Positions 51,216 to 60,521 are shown, counted from the stretch's first letter. The stretch: DNA of 64,000 nucleotides from Paraburkholderia fungorum (GCF_900099835.1 NZ_FNKP01000003.1:1302001-1366000), one strand, 5' to 3'. Notes: a model not told the origin generated them from the sequence alone. Numbers and translations are program-made.

Positions 51216-51380
51216 CAGATTGTCCTTCGTTGCGACTGGGCATATTGCTGCAATCGATTCATGTTCATTGCAGTAACGTAATGCTAATCTGATGTTTTTC
51301 CCGTATATAGCGATATAAAGTCAGCCTTCATTGACGTTTGCTCAAGCTGGCATCCAACGCATACCACCGGCAAGACTTCG

Positions 51381-52274
51381 ATGCGACGTAAGATTCCAAG
51401 CAATTCCGCGCTGTTGGCCTTTGAGGCCGCAGCTCGACACGGCAGCTTCGCCCGCGCGGCCGACGAACTAGCGCTGACCGAGGGTGCCATCAGTCGTCAG
51501 ATTGGACGCCTGGAGGAGTTTTTGGGTGTCGCGCTGTTCGAGCGCGTTGGAAACCGGGTTCGGCTTGCGCCCAACGGCACGCGATACGCGGTGCAGGTTC
51601 GCGAGATCCTGGATCGGCTGGAACGGGACAGCCTGTATCTGATGGGGCAACCCATTGAGGGCGCGAGCATTGATATTGCCGCCATTCCGACCTTCGCCAC
51701 CCGCTGGCTTATCCCTCGACTGAAAAGCTTTCAACATAAGCATCCGAACATCACCGTACACATTGCCGAATGCATGGAACCGTTCATTCTTGCTGGTAGC
51801 GGTTTCGACGCGGCAATCCATTTCGAGCATCCGGCCTGGGCGGGGATGCATCTGCATCGTCTGCTGGAGGAGGTGTTGGTGCCGGTCTGTAGTCCGGCGC
51901 TGCTCGCCGAGGCCGTTTCGAACATATCGCTGGATGAGTTGCCTCGCCTTCACCGGCGACAAAATCCGGACGCGTGGCAACTTTATGCCCAGGAGGCCGG
52001 CATCGTGCTGACCAACTCGGCGGTTGGCGCACGTTACGACCTCCATTCGATGCTGATCGAGGCGGCGCTGGCCGGCCTGGGTGTCGCATTGGTGCCGCGT
52101 CTTTACATCGAGGCAGAGCTTGAACAGGGTCGTTTGGTCGCGCCTTGGCCGGACGGCAAAGCGATCACCAAAAACTTCTGCCTTGTTCTTCCTGAGCCGC
52201 TCGAGTTGAGTGGAGAGCCATTACAGGCATTTGCGAAATGGATTCTTCACGAAGCCCGGGACATGGAAGCTTAA
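51381..52274 (+). CDS. LysR-family transcriptional regulator (GcvA-like)
   Basis: A 297-residue LysR protein of the GcvA subgroup: SALLAFEAAARHGSFARAAD, GAISRQIGRLEEFLGVALFE, then the effector domain starting ASIDIAAIPTFATRWLIPRL. The N-terminal RRKIPSNSALLAFEAAAR is characteristic. It is divergent from the MBL/tautomerase operon with about 165 bases between, and is the probable regulator. Confidence 0.88.
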   Translation: MRRKIPSNSALLAFEAAARHGSFARAADELALTEGAISRQIGRLEEFLGVALFERVGNRVRLAPNGTRYAVQVREILDRLERDSLYLMGQPIEGASIDIAAIPTFATRWLIPRLKSFQHKHPNITVHIAECMEPFILAGSGFDAAIHFEHPAWAGMHLHRLLEEVLVPVCSPALLAEAVSNISLDELPRLHRRQNPDAWQLYAQEAGIVLTNSAVGARYDLHSMLIEAALAGLGVALVPRLYIEAELEQGRLVAPWPDGKAITKNFCLVLPEPLELSGEPLQAFAKWILHEARDMEA

Positions 52275-52480
52275 AGCAGCGTCTCACGCACATCGCAAAA
52301 CAGCCGTGCTTCCGCAGTCTCCCTCGCTAGGCGGCCGCGTCGCTTCGAATTCACCGTCGCGAATCGATGAACTGCCGTTGTATCTGGAAAGCCGCCACAA
52401 ATGTCGCATCGAGTTGACAGACCGTAACGGGTCGAAAACCTCATTCGTCAGCGCGTCCAGACGGGTACGTCGAATCTACT

Positions 52481-52882
52481 TCAACGTGGTTCATTTCGTA
52501 TCACCAGTTCCATGAACCCTGAACTTAAGTCGTGCTCACGGGAGAAGCAATGTTCAGGAAGAAGCGCCAACAAAATCTCCGCTGTTGTACGGACGGTGCA
52601 ACCGTGTCCAACATGACCACCGCACACACGACCGTGTGGATCGGAAACCGACATGTGCAAATGCGCTCCATTAGTTGATATGGACCCCGCGAGCGTCAGG
52701 ATTTCCAGATCGTCGCACAGTTGAGTCAGATTCTGATCCCCGGCAAATCGAAGCTGGGCAACGCTGAGACTTCCGATGCCTTGGATAACGAAGGCCGCTT
52801 GCACCTTGAGGTGAGGCAGCACGCCTTCGAGGGCGACTCGGAGATCGTCGCCGGGATAGAGGCGCAGAGGATGTGCTTGCAT
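52481..52882 (-). CDS. PPC-domain (DUF296) DNA-binding-type protein
   Basis: A 133-residue protein from ATG 52882. The PPC fold shows RLYPGDDLRVALEGVLPHLK, AAFVIQGIGSLSVAQLRFAG and the His-rich GAHLHMSVSDPHGRVCGGHV, ending ELVIRNEPR. In plants PPC domains sit in AT-hook proteins; bacterial members are free-standing trimers of unclear role. The His cluster could bind a metal. It lacks operon partners. Confidence 0.8.
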   Translation of the reverse strand: MQAHPLRLYPGDDLRVALEGVLPHLKVQAAFVIQGIGSLSVAQLRFAGDQNLTQLCDDLEILTLAGSISTNGAHLHMSVSDPHGRVCGGHVGHGCTVRTTAEILLALLPEHCFSREHDLSSGFMELVIRNEPR

Positions 52883-53102
52883 CGTGCAGTTCCGGGTTTG
52901 AGAGTTGGGTGACAGGTTAAGGTGGAATGAGGCCGGCCGCAATTGAGAGCCAGTTCTCGTGCATAACAGCGGCCGTAAGAGCGACAATCCGGCAACCGGC
53001 GGGGATCGACCTCGGCAGCAGGCGAAGACGGCCAACTTGGGACATCCAGCAAACCTCGCAGGATCGGCGACAATCACGACGAGCTAAGCATATTGCGCGA
53101 CC

Positions 53103-53444
53103 ATGTCCAATGATCAAAGAAACGTTTGCCACCGATTCGGTGCAGAATACATGCCGCCCGAGGCGAGCCAGAAGGTAGGGATCGCGCTTGGATCTCTTGA
53201 GAACGTGCCGCTTCACGCGGTTCGGCTAACCCCGGAAAACGGTACGTCTGGTTGGTATATTTACGGTGGCGAGCACTCACCGGACGCTGACTTCTATCAG
53301 CCGCTTCATGTCGCCCACTTGATCGAGCGCTGTCCGAACATTGTCCCTTACTTGGCACTGCCGCCGGGATGGCGTGTATTGCTTGCGCCGGACTACGAGG
53401 ATGTCTGGTTCGATGGTGAGCTGCTGGTCTCTGAAAGCTCGTAA
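53103..53444 (+). CDS. Imm33-domain (DUF2185-like) protein
   Basis: A 113-residue protein. The N-terminal GWYIYGGEHSPDADFYQPLH and the C-terminal YLALPPGWRVLLAPDYEDVW match the immunity-protein Imm33 (DUF2185-type) pattern. Such domains are found as presumed immunity proteins of polymorphic toxins, but also as solitary genes. No recognisable toxin lies upstream. The next gene downstream, for a secreted protein, starts 138 bases later on the same strand. An immunity role is therefore only suggested by the family. Confidence 0.65.
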   Translation: MSNDQRNVCHRFGAEYMPPEASQKVGIALGSLENVPLHAVRLTPENGTSGWYIYGGEHSPDADFYQPLHVAHLIERCPNIVPYLALPPGWRVLLAPDYEDVWFDGELLVSESS

Positions 53445-53581
53445 CGGCCGAAGCGGTCTTTCGGCGGGCGCGCTCAAATCGTTGATCATCCGATAACCAT
53501 CTCAAGCGATTCAAAAATGTACCTGCCGTGCCGATAATGTCGTTAAGGACACTTGGCGGACCTCGTCAAATCGATTGAACT

Positions 53582-54148
53582 ATGAAGCGAATTCTTTTCT
53601 TCCCGTTTTCGTTACTCTTTATCCCCATCGCGCACGCTGGGCTAGACGTCACTGCATATAGCGAATTGACGGAAGTCAAATCACCAGTCGTGTCATCGGA
53701 GGGTAGGCCGCAAGGAGAGAATCAAGTCATTCTGTCTCCGGTGGATTTCCCTGAGCGTTTTCGCGGACTTGAGGCTGAAAAGGTCTACCAGTTCAAATCC
53801 TCTTTCGACTTCAGAGCGGGCTCGTATAGCGGCTACAACATCTGGCGCAATGAACTGGCAAAGCTGGCCGGATACGAGCCGACGCTTTCCAGGCGGGACA
53901 ACGCGGTCGAAGTGAGATACGACGAGACCGTATGGAAACTGGAAGGCGGCCCGTTTTGGGAGTTGATCGACTTCTCGGATGCAGAAGGCGTTATTGGTCC
54001 AGACGTGTGCCGAAAGGTCTACCGTGATTTCGTCCGGTACCGTAGTCAGGCTGAACAAGTGCCGGATGCCAATTTTTTAGAGTCCTATGGTAATTGGATG
54101 AAGGCCTTCAAGAAGTGTGCGGAGAACGGCGCGATCGTGTTTCACTAG
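53582..54148 (+). CDS. Uncharacterised exported protein
   Basis: A 188-residue protein with a Sec signal peptide (MKRILFFPFSLLFIPIAHAG, cleavage after AHA). The mature domain is rich in aromatic residues (YSGYNIWRNELAKLAGYEP, VYRDFVRYRSQAEQVPDANF), with two Cys near the end (VCRKVYRD and FKKCAENG) that could form a periplasmic disulfide. No family recognised. It follows the Imm33-like gene; whether they are linked is unknown. Confidence 0.65.
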   Translation: MKRILFFPFSLLFIPIAHAGLDVTAYSELTEVKSPVVSSEGRPQGENQVILSPVDFPERFRGLEAEKVYQFKSSFDFRAGSYSGYNIWRNELAKLAGYEPTLSRRDNAVEVRYDETVWKLEGGPFWELIDFSDAEGVIGPDVCRKVYRDFVRYRSQAEQVPDANFLESYGNWMKAFKKCAENGAIVFH

Positions 54149-54325
54149 CAGTTGCACCACCACGGTCTTTTGGTATGAGCAGCGAATCGATTCAATGAAA
54201 AATGCACGAGACCGAGTACGGCAAGGATCGGTCGGACGTTCGACATCGACCGTCAGTTTGATGACAATCGGAACGGGGACGGGCTCCGGTAGACTCCAAC
54301 ACTTGCCCAACCTCGTCGCGATAGC

Positions 54326-54853
54326 ATGGACAACCAGCTTTTCATCATCTGCGGACTTACATTCGTAATTCACGTCATCGCGACGCTGGCCTATGCGGTA
54401 CGGATCGCAGGCGTTCGCACGCGGCGTATCGCCGTGTCGTTCTCTTTGTTCGGGATCATCGCCCTTGTCTCCCGAACGGCGAACTCGTTTCAAGGGCCGT
54501 TCATCGCCAAACGGGTCGAGCTTGATATAGCTCAGCATCTGGAAGGCGGGTTGCTCAGTGACTTTCGTCTCTTTCTGGTTACAGCCACTGCGGCAAGCAT
54601 AGTCGGCGCGCTGCTGATACCAACGTTCCAGCGCTATTTCAGTCGCGCCGTCGAGCACTTTCAAGCCAATCGTTCATTGCCGCGTCTTTTGCTCCACATT
54701 TTCAGTCGCGGCGGCATCAACTATATGCGTGACGGTGTACGTATTCCGTCACGCCAAAACATCTCCAAAACGGTAGCGCAAGCATCAAAGTCCGCGAGGA
54801 GTTCAGCGAGGCGGAATTCAGATGATTCGAGCATCCACATCGCTCGTTCCTGA
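54326..54853 (+). pseudogene. Truncated Amj-type (DUF2837) lipid II flippase gene
   Basis: The first ~150 codons match the Amj/YdaH family of alternative lipid II flippases: IHVIATLAYAVRIAGVRTRR, VSRTANSFQGPFIAKRVELD and ASIVGALLIPTFQRYFSRAV. The family is about 260-270 residues. Here similarity stops after GINYMRDGVRIPSRQNISK and a Ser/Arg-rich tail without membrane helices follows. The last transmembrane segments are missing, so the gene looks 3'-truncated and probably inactive. Confidence 0.65.
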
Positions 54854-55153
54854 AAAAACGCTGTTCTAATAGTCCACTGCTACTTCCTCGAAATACTGAG
54901 TCACGAATTCGGAAAGGTCGGATTACTTCGGCCCCCCGGCACCGCTTGAGCGATAAGACTGCATAGACAACGTTGTGACCGGTGACCTTCGAGACAACAT
55001 CTGCAATCTGCTCGTGATCAAGATCGACAGGGCGCAAGTCACCTGCTTGGCGACCAAACGATCGAGAACTGACCAGGTGGGAATAGCTGGCGCGATCGTA
55101 TTCTACGGTCAGACGCGCGGATCCCTGGACGTGGCATTTCTGCGACGCTGAGG
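54854..55153. other. Junction DNA with a possible fragment of an NAD(P)-binding protein
   Basis: On the minus strand, 54917-55037 reads RPVDLDHEQIADVVSKVTGH, which resembles the C-terminal part of NmrA-like NAD(P)-binding proteins. Nothing on either side continues it. The similarity is short and uncertain. The segment looks like scrambled pieces between a truncated Amj gene and a broken response-regulator gene. Confidence 0.3.
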
Positions 55154-55157
55154 TTGC

Positions 55158-55196
55158 CGATATTGAGAGCGTCGGCAGATGACGCTCTCAATATCG
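55158..55196. repeat. Perfect 16-bp inverted repeat
   Basis: Left arm 55158-55173 (core GATATTGAGAGCGTC) and right arm 55181-55196 are exact complements with a 7-base spacer. There is no T-tract on either side, so it is not a standard terminator. It lies at the boundary where the response-regulator fragment begins. Confidence 0.6.
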
Positions 55197-55433
55197 CCGG
55201 GACCAGTCTGGTAACGACCACGGTGCGACTGTTACTCGTGGATGACAACCGTGATGCCCTTCAGGCACTGGCTGTGTTGCTTGAGCTCGAAGGTCACGGG
55301 GTCACTACAGCAGACAACGGGCGAGACGCGCTACCTTTGATGAAGGAGCTGCGTCCGGAGGTTGCGATTATCGATGTCGGTATGCGCGAAAAGCCCGCGC
55401 GAATCCGCGCCCGATCGAGAAGAGGCAAACGCC

Positions 55434-55467
55434 GTGCCGCCTCCGTCGATAGACGGGGAGGCGGCAC
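55434..55467. terminator. Hairpin downstream of tpsA, possible terminator
   Basis: GTGCCGCCTCC (55434-55444) pairs with GGAGGCGGCAC (55457-55467), with an inner GTC/GAC stem and a GATA loop. It lies about 25 bases past the minus-strand tpsA stop. The T-run on the minus strand lies before, not after, the hairpin, so it is not a textbook terminator; it may protect the mRNA end. Confidence 0.4.
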
Positions 55468-55491
55468 ATAAAAAATGCACGGCCGATGCAC

Positions 55492-57933
55492 TCACCGCGT
55501 GAGCTGCCACCTCAGAACCGGATGCGTGGCGCCCGCAGGCATGGCCCACACGCCCGCAGAACTGAAGTCGTACCCCTGGAACGAAGCCGGCGTGCTCATC
55601 TGTGCGCTGGTGAGCCCGTTCGCGGCGGGAATCGTCGTGCCGTACACCACACCGACCGTTGCACCAGTCGTATCCTGATTCCAATAGACATCATTGGCGA
55701 TGGTTCCGGTATTGGTTCTGGCCACACCTATCGGCTCATAGAACGGCTGCGTCACGAGACCGGTGGCGAACGACTGGCTGATGGTCCCGTTGTTGATCGC
55801 AACCAGCGCGGCGCCACCGCACGGCGTGCCGGCCGCACCACGACAGTAACCGGACAGCGTTGTGGGTCCGGTCGCATAAGATTGGCTGATCGAGCCGAAG
55901 TTGATGCCGACCAACCCGCCCGCGCCTTCGTTGATATAGCCCGACGACACCAGCGCGCCGGTGGCGAACGATTGCGAGATGCTCCCTTCGTTCGCGCCCG
56001 CGAGGCCACCCAGCGTGCCACCCGTCGTGGCCGCGACGCTGCTCGACGAGCGCAAGATCGTGCCGGTATTGTCGCCCGTCAGGCCGCCTGCCACGCCTTC
56101 GTCCACGATGCTGAAGTTGCCGCCGCTCAACGTGCCCGACACGTTGACACGAACGACCGTTCCAGCGTTCTCGCCGGCCAGCATGCCCATGTCAGCGTAC
56201 AAACCGCCGAACAGCGGATTGAGATCGTTGTTGGCTCCGGTGCCGTTCAGGTTCAGATTCCGCACGACCCCCTTGCCGCCGATGCTGCCGAACATGCCGA
56301 TCAGTTGCGGATCGTATGGTGTGGATGGCGTCCAGGCCTCCAGCGTCAGCGCATTGATGGTGTGGCCCTCGCCGTCGAACTGACCGGTAAATGGCGTCAC
56401 GGCGTTGCCGAGCGGCACGTAAGAACCGTTGCTGCTCGCACTCGCGTCGATGTCGGCACCGAGCGCATAGTTGCCGCCGAGATCCAGCGCAACGTTCTTC
56501 AGGTCGGTCAACGAATTGACCAGCTTGTAGGCGGTGATCTGGGTGACGAGCCCGCTGTACGCGCCGGGCACCCATGCTGCGTTGGCCAGTTGAGAACCCG
56601 CGCTGTACGTTCCGTTCATGTCGTAGAAAGCGCTCACGTTACCCGTGCTCGCCGACCAGTCGATAGTGCCGTTGTTCACCACGCTGCTGCCGTTGTCGAT
56701 GGCCGTCGCGTCCGCGCGCATATTCAGATTGCCGGTGCCCTGATTCGCGAGCGTCGTCCCGCTGGCGACCGAAACATCGTGATACGCAGCGAGCGTGAGC
56801 GATGCCGGCCCGTTCCACCGCAGGCTGGCTGCCACATCGAGGTCGCCTGTCGCACCGTTGGCGCCGCTGGCCGTTGCGGCGACGGACGTGCCCGCATTCA
56901 GGCTGCGTTGCAACGCGCCAGCTGCGGAAGGGTCGATCGTGAAAGCAGGCGTCGACAGGTTCCATTGGGCTGCCGTGACGACCGCACGATCGCCGAATGC
57001 GAGGCGCGCGGCTTGCGTATCGACGGTGCCCCCGCTGCCGTCCGCGTTGCTTGCCACGATCTTGCCGCGTTGGTCGACGAGACCGCCGTCCGCGACCAGC
57101 CAGACGTGGCCGTCGCGAGTGGCCGTACCGCTTGCGCGCAGGCGGGAGCCGCCCCCCGCGAGCGCATAGATGTTGCCGTCCGCGGCTTCGAGATTGATCT
57201 GGGCAGCGCGCACCGTGCCTGTATCGGCGATGCTGCCATTACTGCCTGTCTGCACGAACACCTGCCGGCTGCTCGACGAATCCTGCAGCAATACCTGCTG
57301 GCCAACCGCGAATTCAGCGGTGCCGTTCGGCGCGCTTACCGTGCCGGTGTTGACGACTGCGCGCCGTGCAACAAGGAACACATCGCCGCCGCTCGAACTG
57401 ATTTTGCCAAGGTTGATGACGGCCGCATTCGATTGACCGGACAGCGTGAGCGTATCGCCGTTCATGAACGCGCAGTTGCAGACGTCGAGCGTGGACGCGA
57501 CAAAACGTCCGCCTGTGCTGATCACACCGGACGGTCCCACGACGATGCCCTGCGGGTTGATCAGATACACGCTGCCGGTTGCGCTGAGCCGGCCGAGAAT
57601 GGCCGAAGGTGACATACCCGTGACACGGTTGAGCGTTGCGCCCGAGCCGTTGTCGAACGTGACGGTGTTGTTGCTGCCGATCGAGAAATTGCGCCAGTCG
57701 ATTACGCCGCGACTCGAACCGGGCTGCGTCACGATAACGTTATTGCCGCTGGCCGCGATCGAGCCCTGACCGCTGACATAATGACCGCCTTGAGGCAGAA
57801 CGCCGCTGGCAAAAGCAATGGATGCCGGCATCAGCCCGGCAAGTGACAAGCCGATAAACATCAGGCCCGGTGAGTTGCGGCGACGGTTGGCGGGATTATG
57901 GGGAAGGGATTGGAAGGACAACTGACAAGACAT
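55492..57933 (-). CDS. Two-partner secretion exoprotein (TpsA) with filamentous-haemagglutinin TPS domain and GLUG repeats
   Basis: An 813-residue secreted protein from ATG 57933, preceded by AGGAGG. After a long signal region (LMFIGLSLAGLMPASIAFAS, residues about 25-45), the TPS domain contains RGVIDWRNFSIGSNNTVTFD and YLINPQGIVVGPSGVI, recognised by the partner TpsB. The middle is beta-helix-like. The C-terminal third holds at least three GLUG-type repeats (GGLTGDNTGTI, GGLAGANEGSISQSFATG, GGLVGINFGSISQSYATG) and ends in DVYWNQDTTGAT. At about 810 residues it is a short TpsA. It is likely cell-surface or released; adhesion is the usual role. No toxin domain is seen at the C-terminus. Confidence 0.88.
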   Translation of the reverse strand: MSCQLSFQSLPHNPANRRRNSPGLMFIGLSLAGLMPASIAFASGVLPQGGHYVSGQGSIAASGNNVIVTQPGSSRGVIDWRNFSIGSNNTVTFDNGSGATLNRVTGMSPSAILGRLSATGSVYLINPQGIVVGPSGVISTGGRFVASTLDVCNCAFMNGDTLTLSGQSNAAVINLGKISSSGGDVFLVARRAVVNTGTVSAPNGTAEFAVGQQVLLQDSSSSRQVFVQTGSNGSIADTGTVRAAQINLEAADGNIYALAGGGSRLRASGTATRDGHVWLVADGGLVDQRGKIVASNADGSGGTVDTQAARLAFGDRAVVTAAQWNLSTPAFTIDPSAAGALQRSLNAGTSVAATASGANGATGDLDVAASLRWNGPASLTLAAYHDVSVASGTTLANQGTGNLNMRADATAIDNGSSVVNNGTIDWSASTGNVSAFYDMNGTYSAGSQLANAAWVPGAYSGLVTQITAYKLVNSLTDLKNVALDLGGNYALGADIDASASSNGSYVPLGNAVTPFTGQFDGEGHTINALTLEAWTPSTPYDPQLIGMFGSIGGKGVVRNLNLNGTGANNDLNPLFGGLYADMGMLAGENAGTVVRVNVSGTLSGGNFSIVDEGVAGGLTGDNTGTILRSSSSVAATTGGTLGGLAGANEGSISQSFATGALVSSGYINEGAGGLVGINFGSISQSYATGPTTLSGYCRGAAGTPCGGAALVAINNGTISQSFATGLVTQPFYEPIGVARTNTGTIANDVYWNQDTTGATVGVVYGTTIPAANGLTSAQMSTPASFQGYDFSSAGVWAMPAGATHPVLRWQLTR

Positions 57934-58137
57934 ACATGCCTCCTTGTCTTGACTGCGCCATCCTTGCCGGATGGCAAGCCACCGATTGCAGAAGATCCCG
58001 CTGGATCGATGGGTAGAGAGCATTTCAGCTTACCAGACGTGCAGGCCGGGCGAAGCCTTATAACCCCGTCTTTTTGCGCCAGGTTTTGGCGATTGCGGGG
58101 GGATGTGGCGCGTTTCGCTGTGTGCGCCGCAGTCCGG

Positions 58138-59922
58138 CTAGCTGCCGATCGACACGTACAGCAACACCATGGGCGCTTTCGATCCACCCGGTGTCGGCGC
58201 TCTCAACGGCACGCCATAGGTGCAGCGAAATTCGACGAAACGCGACCACTGGAAGCGTACGCCCGCGCCGACACTGACCAGCGAACCGTTGCTGATCTCA
58301 GTGGGTTGAGCGATACGATTCCAAACATGTCCCGCGTCGACGAACACGAAGGGCTGCGCCAATGCATTGCTCGTGCCGAACGGCCACGCCGGTGTGCGCA
58401 ACTCGGTCTGCAGATTCCAGCCGCGGTCGCCCAGCACCACATAGGGTGTGTAGCCGCGCACACTGGACTCGCCGCCCAGGCCCATTTCTTCGCTCGGCAA
58501 TAACGTGTCGGGCGTCCATTGAAACGCGCCGTGTGTGTTCAGCGTGAAGCCGCCGCCGAGCGCGAAGGCCCGCTGCGCCGCCAGTTGCAGATAGACATAG
58601 CGGGCGGCGGCTCCTGCTCGTGACGCAGCGAAGGCCTCGTCGTCGTTGGCGTCGCCGAGGCCGCCCGGGCTGGCGACGAGCGTGGCCGACGCGCTCTCCG
58701 GTCCTGCATCGACAGGCTTGCTGATTGTGTAGATCCACAGAAACTGGTGGATGTGGGTGTTCGAACCGAACACCTGCGAGCCGCCGAATTCCAGATCGTT
58801 GTTGCTGCGCTTGTAGTCGTAGCCGACCTGGATCATTTGCTGGGTGTCGGTTGTACCCGGAAGACGCCAGTCGTAGCGGACACTGAGTTGCGCGGAAATG
58901 CCCGTCTGTCCGTAACTGTCGGGCAGACGCGGCGTGCTTTGCGCGTATACCCCGAACAGTTCGATGCTGTCGCCCCATGGCAGCGGCGCGATGTAGTTGA
59001 GCGCGTGCGCGGTGAAGCGCGCATGGTCCGGACGGCCTTCGATTGCGGGATTGCCGCTGAAAAAATCGTTGCTGGCAGTGAATTGGTAAGCGATGTGCTG
59101 ATCGAGTCCGAACAGATTGCCGTAGTCGATTCCTGCGAAGAAGCGATCACGGCCGAGGTCGGGCACGCCTGCGTTGTCATAGCCCGCATTCACGCGTAGC
59201 GGCAGACGGTCCTGCGTTTGCAGAATCACGTCGGTCGAATCGGCGACATCGCCGGGAGCGAAAACGACGTCGATGTGCCGATAAGGGTTGGCGTTGAGCA
59301 CCGCCAATCCTGCCGATATCGCCGATTGCGGAATGGGCGCGCCGGACCGAAGCGGCATTTCGCCCGTGAGCAGCCGGTCCGAGAAATAACGGTTGCCGCT
59401 GGCGCGGACTTTGCCCAGGCGGAATTCGACGACGGCGATATGCACGACACCCGAGCTGACATCCTGCTCGGGCACGTACACATCGACGAGCGGTTTGCCC
59501 GCCTTGCGATAACGCTCGACCACCGCGCGCCGGATGTCGGCGAGCCGGCCGAAGGTGAGCGGCTTGTCCAGGTCCGGCTCGAACGTTTGCAGAAATGTTG
59601 CATCGAGCAGGGGTAAGCCTTCGGCGGCGATGCGGGGAGACGCGGGCGACGAAGTCGGCCTAGGCGTCGCGGGATTCTCGGCGTCGAACATCAGTCCGGC
59701 TAGCGAGGCGACGGCAATCTGCGTGGAACGATCCTGCGCTGCTGCGGGCGGATTGAGCGAGGAGGGCGGCGATGTTCGCGGCGTCGACGGCGGGGCGACG
59801 TCTCGCCACGCCTGCGCCCACGCAGAGTGAACGCACACGGTCCAGCACATGCAGGATGCGGCAATGGCAAGTCCGGCGTGGCCTTGTAGCGTTCGCGATG
59901 CCAGGGGGGAGCGGTTCGCCAC
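58138..59922 (-). CDS. TpsB outer-membrane transporter (ShlB/FhaC/HecB family)
   Basis: A 594-residue protein. After a Sec signal (AIAASCMCWTVCVHSAWAQA) comes a Pro-rich linker, then POTRA-type domains (about 110-270: FLQTFEPDLDKPLTFGRLAD and GSRYFSD-like ASGNRYFSDRLLTGEMPLRS). A C-terminal 16-strand barrel ends in GAGVRFQWSRFVEFRCTYGV and the final VLLYVSIGS. The FhaC-family conserved GGESSVRGY (here LGGESSVRGYTPY) is present. It exports the TpsA encoded 204 bases downstream. A TpsB-first order is common. Confidence 0.92.
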   Translation of the reverse strand: MANRSPLASRTLQGHAGLAIAASCMCWTVCVHSAWAQAWRDVAPPSTPRTSPPSSLNPPAAAQDRSTQIAVASLAGLMFDAENPATPRPTSSPASPRIAAEGLPLLDATFLQTFEPDLDKPLTFGRLADIRRAVVERYRKAGKPLVDVYVPEQDVSSGVVHIAVVEFRLGKVRASGNRYFSDRLLTGEMPLRSGAPIPQSAISAGLAVLNANPYRHIDVVFAPGDVADSTDVILQTQDRLPLRVNAGYDNAGVPDLGRDRFFAGIDYGNLFGLDQHIAYQFTASNDFFSGNPAIEGRPDHARFTAHALNYIAPLPWGDSIELFGVYAQSTPRLPDSYGQTGISAQLSVRYDWRLPGTTDTQQMIQVGYDYKRSNNDLEFGGSQVFGSNTHIHQFLWIYTISKPVDAGPESASATLVASPGGLGDANDDEAFAASRAGAAARYVYLQLAAQRAFALGGGFTLNTHGAFQWTPDTLLPSEEMGLGGESSVRGYTPYVVLGDRGWNLQTELRTPAWPFGTSNALAQPFVFVDAGHVWNRIAQPTEISNGSLVSVGAGVRFQWSRFVEFRCTYGVPLRAPTPGGSKAPMVLLYVSIGS

Positions 59923-60296
59923 GATCCGCTGCGTTCAATTTTCGAGCGACGGCCACGACCGGAAGACATGACGGTCGTAACGGCGTGTTGCGAAGAGTCG
60001 GATGGGTGACACTAGCGGCATACATCCTCCGTCACGGAGATTGCAGACGTTGCAATGCTAAAGAAGGCTTCGGTGTGAGAATAGCAGGTGACTCGGAAAA
60101 TCAATGACCATTTAGAGGCGGGACGCACCGGCTCCCCTGACTTACGGGAGACCATTTGTTTAGCGTTTCCTGAGGACTCCCACTACGTCACCGATGAGTC
60201 TTCGGGTCAAATTCAGGATGATCGGGCGAAAACTGTGCGCGCGTGCTGCACGTGACTAGATATCCGTCGTGTACGAGACGGACTGACACAGGCAGC
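59923..60296. other. Non-coding stretch upstream of tpsB
   Basis: It should contain the promoter of the tpsB-tpsA operon. No convincing gene, repeat or terminator was seen. Right of it the sequence becomes a series of gene fragments. Confidence 0.4.
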
Positions 60297-60521
60297 TCAG
60301 TCCAACTCGTGGTGATATCTCGATGACGTTAGGAGACACTTATGCCGTTCGATATCTTCACGCCTGCTCACGGTAATAGGCCGCTTCAGGCCAACCGCGC
60401 CGATGCTCTCCACTATCTCCTGGTGCTTTCGTCTGTTACGAGCCCTCGGATTCAAAATTCTGATACGTTCCAAAGGGATGCTTACTGCCCGGGATTGTTC
60501 AGTGTGCATTGAATGCCTCAA
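60297..60521 (-). pseudogene. N-terminal fragment of a ParB/RepB-like partition gene
   Basis: The minus-strand frame reads VSIPLERIRILNPRARNRRK followed by HQEIVESIGAVGLKRPITVS, the N-terminal box of ParB/RepB-type proteins. It then loses similarity after SRRED and ends at about 74 codons, while family members have 250 or more. No ParA-like gene is near. It is probably a remnant of a plasmid, phage or integrative element. Confidence 0.7.

Larger units (their letters stand above)
55154..55471 (+). pseudogene. Broken response-regulator receiver-domain fragment
   Basis: The frame contains RLLLVDDNRDALQALAVLLE, TTADNGRDALPLMKEL and the phospho-acceptor Asp context AIIDVGM, a standard receiver domain. 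After about residue 75 of the domain the expected P-x-M-(D/N)-G and following strands are absent and the frame ends in an Arg-rich run. There is no proper start codon with a ribosome site, and no output domain. It is a remnant of a hybrid-kinase or response-regulator gene. Confidence 0.65.

Noticed and set aside
55486..57612. 708-codon plus-strand open frame
   Set aside because: Shadow of the TpsA gene on the other strand; Arg/Val/His-rich with no motif.
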